From Avimonoglobus sp965151315 (lineage in GTDB: Bacteria; Bacillota; Clostridia; UBA1381), in contig CBCTZG010000070.1 in assembly GCA_965151315.1 (NCBI GenBank), positions 1-15,135 of the forward strand: a DNA stretch of 15,135 bases. The letters are read 5' to 3'. A model generated the notes under the pieces. The model was not told where the DNA came from. It ran no database searches and saw only the letters and a program-made list of their open reading frames with translations. The position numbers were made by a program, and so were the translations under genes. Shown here piece after piece: positions 13,956-15,135 of the stretch (positions within the stretch are counted from its first letter, which is position 1; each line of letters begins with the position of its first letter).

Positions 13956-15135
13956 TTATTGTTTATCATTGTCATCAAATACATCGCCGCATTCCGGACA
14001 GAATTTCGGCGGATTTTTAGGGTCTTCCGGCTCCCAGCCGCACTTATCGCATTTATAAAGAGGTGCTCCCGCCGGCTTTGGACTGCCGCAATTCTGACAG
14101 AACCGTCCCTTGTTTACTGTACCGCATGAACACGTCCAGCCGCTTTCTGTCGGCTGAGGTGTTCCGCAGTTTTGACAGAATTTACCTGTATTTCCTGCCT
14201 GACCGCATTGGCACGTCCATGAAGGAGCTGCATTTTGCTGAGGCTGTTGCTGTTGTTGCTGCTGACCCATTGCAAAGAGGTTTCCGGCGTTCATACCGCC
14301 TATATTCTGCGCCATATTCATTCCGAAAAAGCCGCCCATTGCGCCCATACCGCCTTCATTTGCCGCCGCTGTTCGCATAGCGTCAGTCTGACCTCCTACA
14401 ATTCGTGCCGCCGCAATGTTGGGGTTTGTGGTCATAACGTTTTCCTCCCACTCGGTGATTTTCTTTCGCTGATCCTCTGGGATAGATACGCCGTTAATGC
14501 TAACCGCAAAAAGTTCTATGCCTCGTTTTTCTCTCCATTCAGTTTTGAGAACCTCGGAGAGTGCTCTTGTAACCTCTTTGGTGTGCGCCGGTATTTCGGA
14601 ATACATAATTTTCATTGACGAAATTTCTGCAAATGCCGGACGCAGAGCATCCAAAAGCTCACTTTTTAACATTTCGTCAATCTCTGAGCGGTCGTATGTA
14701 TATTCCACATTACCTGTCACATTTGTATAGAACATAACAGGATCGACTATTTTATAGGAATACACACCGTTGCACCTTAAATCAACAGACAGCTTGTAGT
14801 TCATCGACTCATCTATTGTTACCCTGAAAGGAACAGGAGACGAGGTGCCGAATTTATTGCCTGTGATTTCTTTTGTATTAAAATAGTACACTCTCTGATC
14901 TTTGCCCGGTTCACCGCCGAAGGTAAAACGCTTGCCAACCTGTGCAAAACTTTGTTTTATGCCTTCCCCCAGACTGCCGCAGAAAATGCTGGGCTCAGTA
15001 GAATTATCGTATACAAATTCTCCTGCCTCGGCACAAAATTCAACAATTTTGCCGGATTCCACAATAATCATACTCTGACCTTCATTTACCGAAATGATAG
15101 ATCCGTTTGAAATAATATTATCACTGCCTTTTGTG
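13956..15135 (-). CDS. SPFH-domain protein with C-terminal zinc ribbons (YdjI-like), N-terminus cut by window edge
   Basis: The open frame runs to the window end, so the start lies outside; 392 residues are visible. The ATG at 15071 is internal, since in-frame upstream residues ('TKGSDNIISNGSIISVNEGQ') fit the family's N-terminal region. The SPFH/Band-7 domain follows ('MIIVESGKIVEFCAEAGEF', 'FTFGGEPGKDQRVYYFNTKE', then 'GIELFAVSINGVSIPED'). Next come a Gly/Met/Asn/Gln-rich linker with a run of seven Gln, and three zinc ribbons (CQCG..CQNCG, CSCG..CQNCG, CDKCG..CPECG) in the last 90 residues. In Bacillus subtilis the related YdjI links the PspA envelope-stress protein to the membrane together with YdjG and YdjH. 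Here the following genes include a membrane zinc-ribbon protein and a TMEM43-like protein, which supports the same kind of system. Confidence 0.88.
   Translation of the reverse strand, partial: TKGSDNIISNGSIISVNEGQSMIIVESGKIVEFCAEAGEFVYDNSTEPSIFCGSLGEGIKQSFAQVGKRFTFGGEPGKDQRVYYFNTKEITGNKFGTSSPVPFRVTIDESMNYKLSVDLRCNGVYSYKIVDPVMFYTNVTGNVEYTYDRSEIDEMLKSELLDALRPAFAEISSMKIMYSEIPAHTKEVTRALSEVLKTEWREKRGIELFAVSINGVSIPEDQRKKITEWEENVMTTNPNIAAARIVGGQTDAMRTAAANEGGMGAMGGFFGMNMAQNIGGMNAGNLFAMGQQQQQQQPQQNAAPSWTCQCGQAGNTGKFCQNCGTPQPTESGWTCSCGTVNKGRFCQNCGSPKPAGAPLYKCDKCGWEPEDPKNPPKFCPECGDVFDDNDKQ

Noticed and set aside
14240..14268. CAG/CAA run as a microsatellite of interest
   Set aside because: It is an in-frame Gln-rich linker between the SPFH domain and zinc ribbons, common in this family.
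14235..14618. Long plus-strand frames opposite the SPFH gene and other minus-strand genes
   Set aside because: They lie wholly inside well-supported genes, lack ribosome sites and known motifs, and include low-complexity Leu runs that mirror the Gln-coding repeat.

Overview
The window looks like a chromosome segment of a low-GC, Gram-positive, clostridia-type bacterium (Bacillota). The grounds are an S-layer-homology (SLH) surface protein, a BspA-type leucine-rich protein joined to a copper-amine-oxidase-N-like domain, strong AGGAGG ribosome sites, Bacillota-style promoters, a DinR/LexA-type operator, and recombination genes of the Tn916/Tn1549 kind. No rRNA, tRNA or CRISPR array is visible.

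Left part (1-1745): one plus-strand gene for a secreted leucine-rich-repeat protein. It has a near-consensus promoter and ends at strong terminator hairpins.

Middle part (about 1750-8360): a compact, AT-rich set of genes, all on the minus strand, that reads as the integration and regulation end of a mobile element. In transcription order: a LexA-like self-cleaving repressor with its own promoter and an SOS-type operator; an ImmA/IrrE-type zinc peptidase; a small zinc-ribbon protein; a structured untranslated stretch with two terminators; a sigma-70 region-4 protein whose ribosome site sits in a hairpin; a 450-base region without an intact gene; a MazF-type toxin with no visible antitoxin; an excisionase-like protein; and two tandem paralogous tyrosine integrases. 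No relaxase, coupling ATPase, replication or capsid gene is present. It is therefore a mobilizable or satellite-like element, or the remains of a larger one. I could not find flanking attachment-site repeats.

Right part (8382-15135): a minus-strand run of envelope genes. It starts with an SPFH-domain/zinc-ribbon protein cut by the window edge (YdjI-like). Next come a HEAT-repeat lipoprotein, a TMEM43-like membrane protein, a membrane zinc-ribbon protein, an uncharacterised 186-residue protein and an SLH surface protein with near-identical internal repeats. The core resembles the ydjGHI envelope-stress genes of Bacillus subtilis, extended here with a lipoprotein and a surface protein. Just downstream is a broken relic of another surface-protein C-terminus, with one stop codon and one frameshift.

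The points most worth a second look are the wiring of the element (SOS-type repressor plus ImmA-like peptidase plus a sigma-like factor under a ribosome-site-blocking hairpin), the paired integrases, the undecoded regions at 5252-5704 and 6327-6508, and the extended SPFH envelope operon.
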